Both the position numbers and the translations under genes were made by a program. The notes under the pieces are model-generated. The model was given only the letters and a program-made list of their open reading frames with translations. It was not told the origin of the DNA and made no database searches. A stretch of 5,636 nt of DNA from an uncultured Clostridia bacterium (GTDB taxonomy: Bacteria; Bacillota; Clostridia; Lachnospirales; Anaerotignaceae), in assembly GCA_937919015.1 (NCBI GenBank), contig CALFPN010000127.1:1-5636 (forward strand), in the 5' to 3' direction. Below are positions 5,613 through 5,636 of this stretch, piece by piece; within the stretch, counting starts at the first letter, position 1, and the number at the start of each line of letters is the position of its first letter.

Positions 5613-5636
5613 ATGTTTGAAGTATTGTATTTTTTA

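Larger units (their letters stand above)
5384..5636. mobile_element. AT-rich foreign sequence inserted in recA (left edge, incomplete)
   Basis: From about 5384 the sequence no longer encodes RecA, and composition changes sharply. In the last 96 bases only about 12 are G or C, while the host genes look near half GC. It contains a tandem 10-bp repeat, a strong outward promoter, a short leader frame and a terminator, but no complete recognisable gene. The abrupt break inside a conserved gene suggests the end of an integrated element. No transposase, recombinase or intron core is visible, so the class is unknown. A chimeric contig end remains possible. Confidence 0.45.

Noticed and set aside
5381..5636. 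Group II or group I intron start
   Set aside because: The sequence after the junction (GTTTGCGG) does not match the GUGYG start of group II introns, and no domain V-like hairpin or group I core is visible in the part present. An intron with its core further right is not strictly excluded.
5383..5636. Simple frameshift in recA
   Set aside because: No frame downstream encodes the expected Walker B region or later RecA motifs, and composition changes sharply.
1..5636. CRISPR arrays, tRNA or rRNA genes
   Set aside because: No regularly spaced repeats, tRNA cloverleaf with T-loop consensus, or rRNA sequence was seen. The 2680-2770 element has a four-way shape but not tRNA arm sizes or conserved bases.

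Overview
The window looks like chromosome from a low-to-mid GC Firmicute of the class Clostridia. The grounds are strong AAGGAGG-type ribosome binding sites, a Bacillus/Clostridium-type SOS box (GAAC-N4-GTTC), and the familiar clostridial gene order rimO–pgsA–cinA–recA. The species cannot be named from the sequence alone. All recognised genes are on the + strand.

Region by region: (1) 1–110 holds what may be the last codons of an upstream gene, followed by an intrinsic terminator. (2) 130–585 encodes a small membrane-anchored or secreted protein that I do not recognise, closed by a second strong terminator. (3) 744–2625 is a two-gene unit, rimO (ribosomal protein S12 methylthiotransferase) overlapping pgsA (phosphatidylglycerophosphate synthase), ended by a hairpin at 2630–2658. 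(4) 2680–2770 is a compact element of three hairpins enclosed by an 8–9 bp outer stem, lying in the leader of the next gene. (5) 2785–4894 holds cinA and an overlapping EamA/DMT-type membrane transporter. (6) From 4869 there is a textbook recA control region (TTGACA-17-TAAAAT and a perfect SOS box), then recA from 4967.

The notable event is in recA. The reading frame is good RecA up to about residue 139 (Walker A included), then similarity stops abruptly near position 5383. The frame closes after ten unrelated codons, and the remaining ~250 bases are very AT-rich and encode no RecA in any frame. This is an insertion junction or an assembly join, not a frameshift. Immediately inside the foreign sequence are a tandem 10-bp repeat, an excellent extended -10 promoter reading away from recA, a strong Shine-Dalgarno facing an AUA codon, a 21-sense-codon frame, and an intrinsic terminator whose stem begins at that frame's stop codon. 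I read this as the left edge of a mobile or excisable element inserted in recA, with a short attenuator-like leader or small RNA at its end. The element lies beyond the window, so its type is not determined.

The host genes serve ribosome modification (rimO), phospholipid synthesis (pgsA), nucleotide repair and recycling (cinA), export or uptake of a small molecule (EamA) and recombination/SOS (recA). If the junction is real, the interrupted chromosome lacks an intact recA at this locus unless the element excises or is removed from the RNA.
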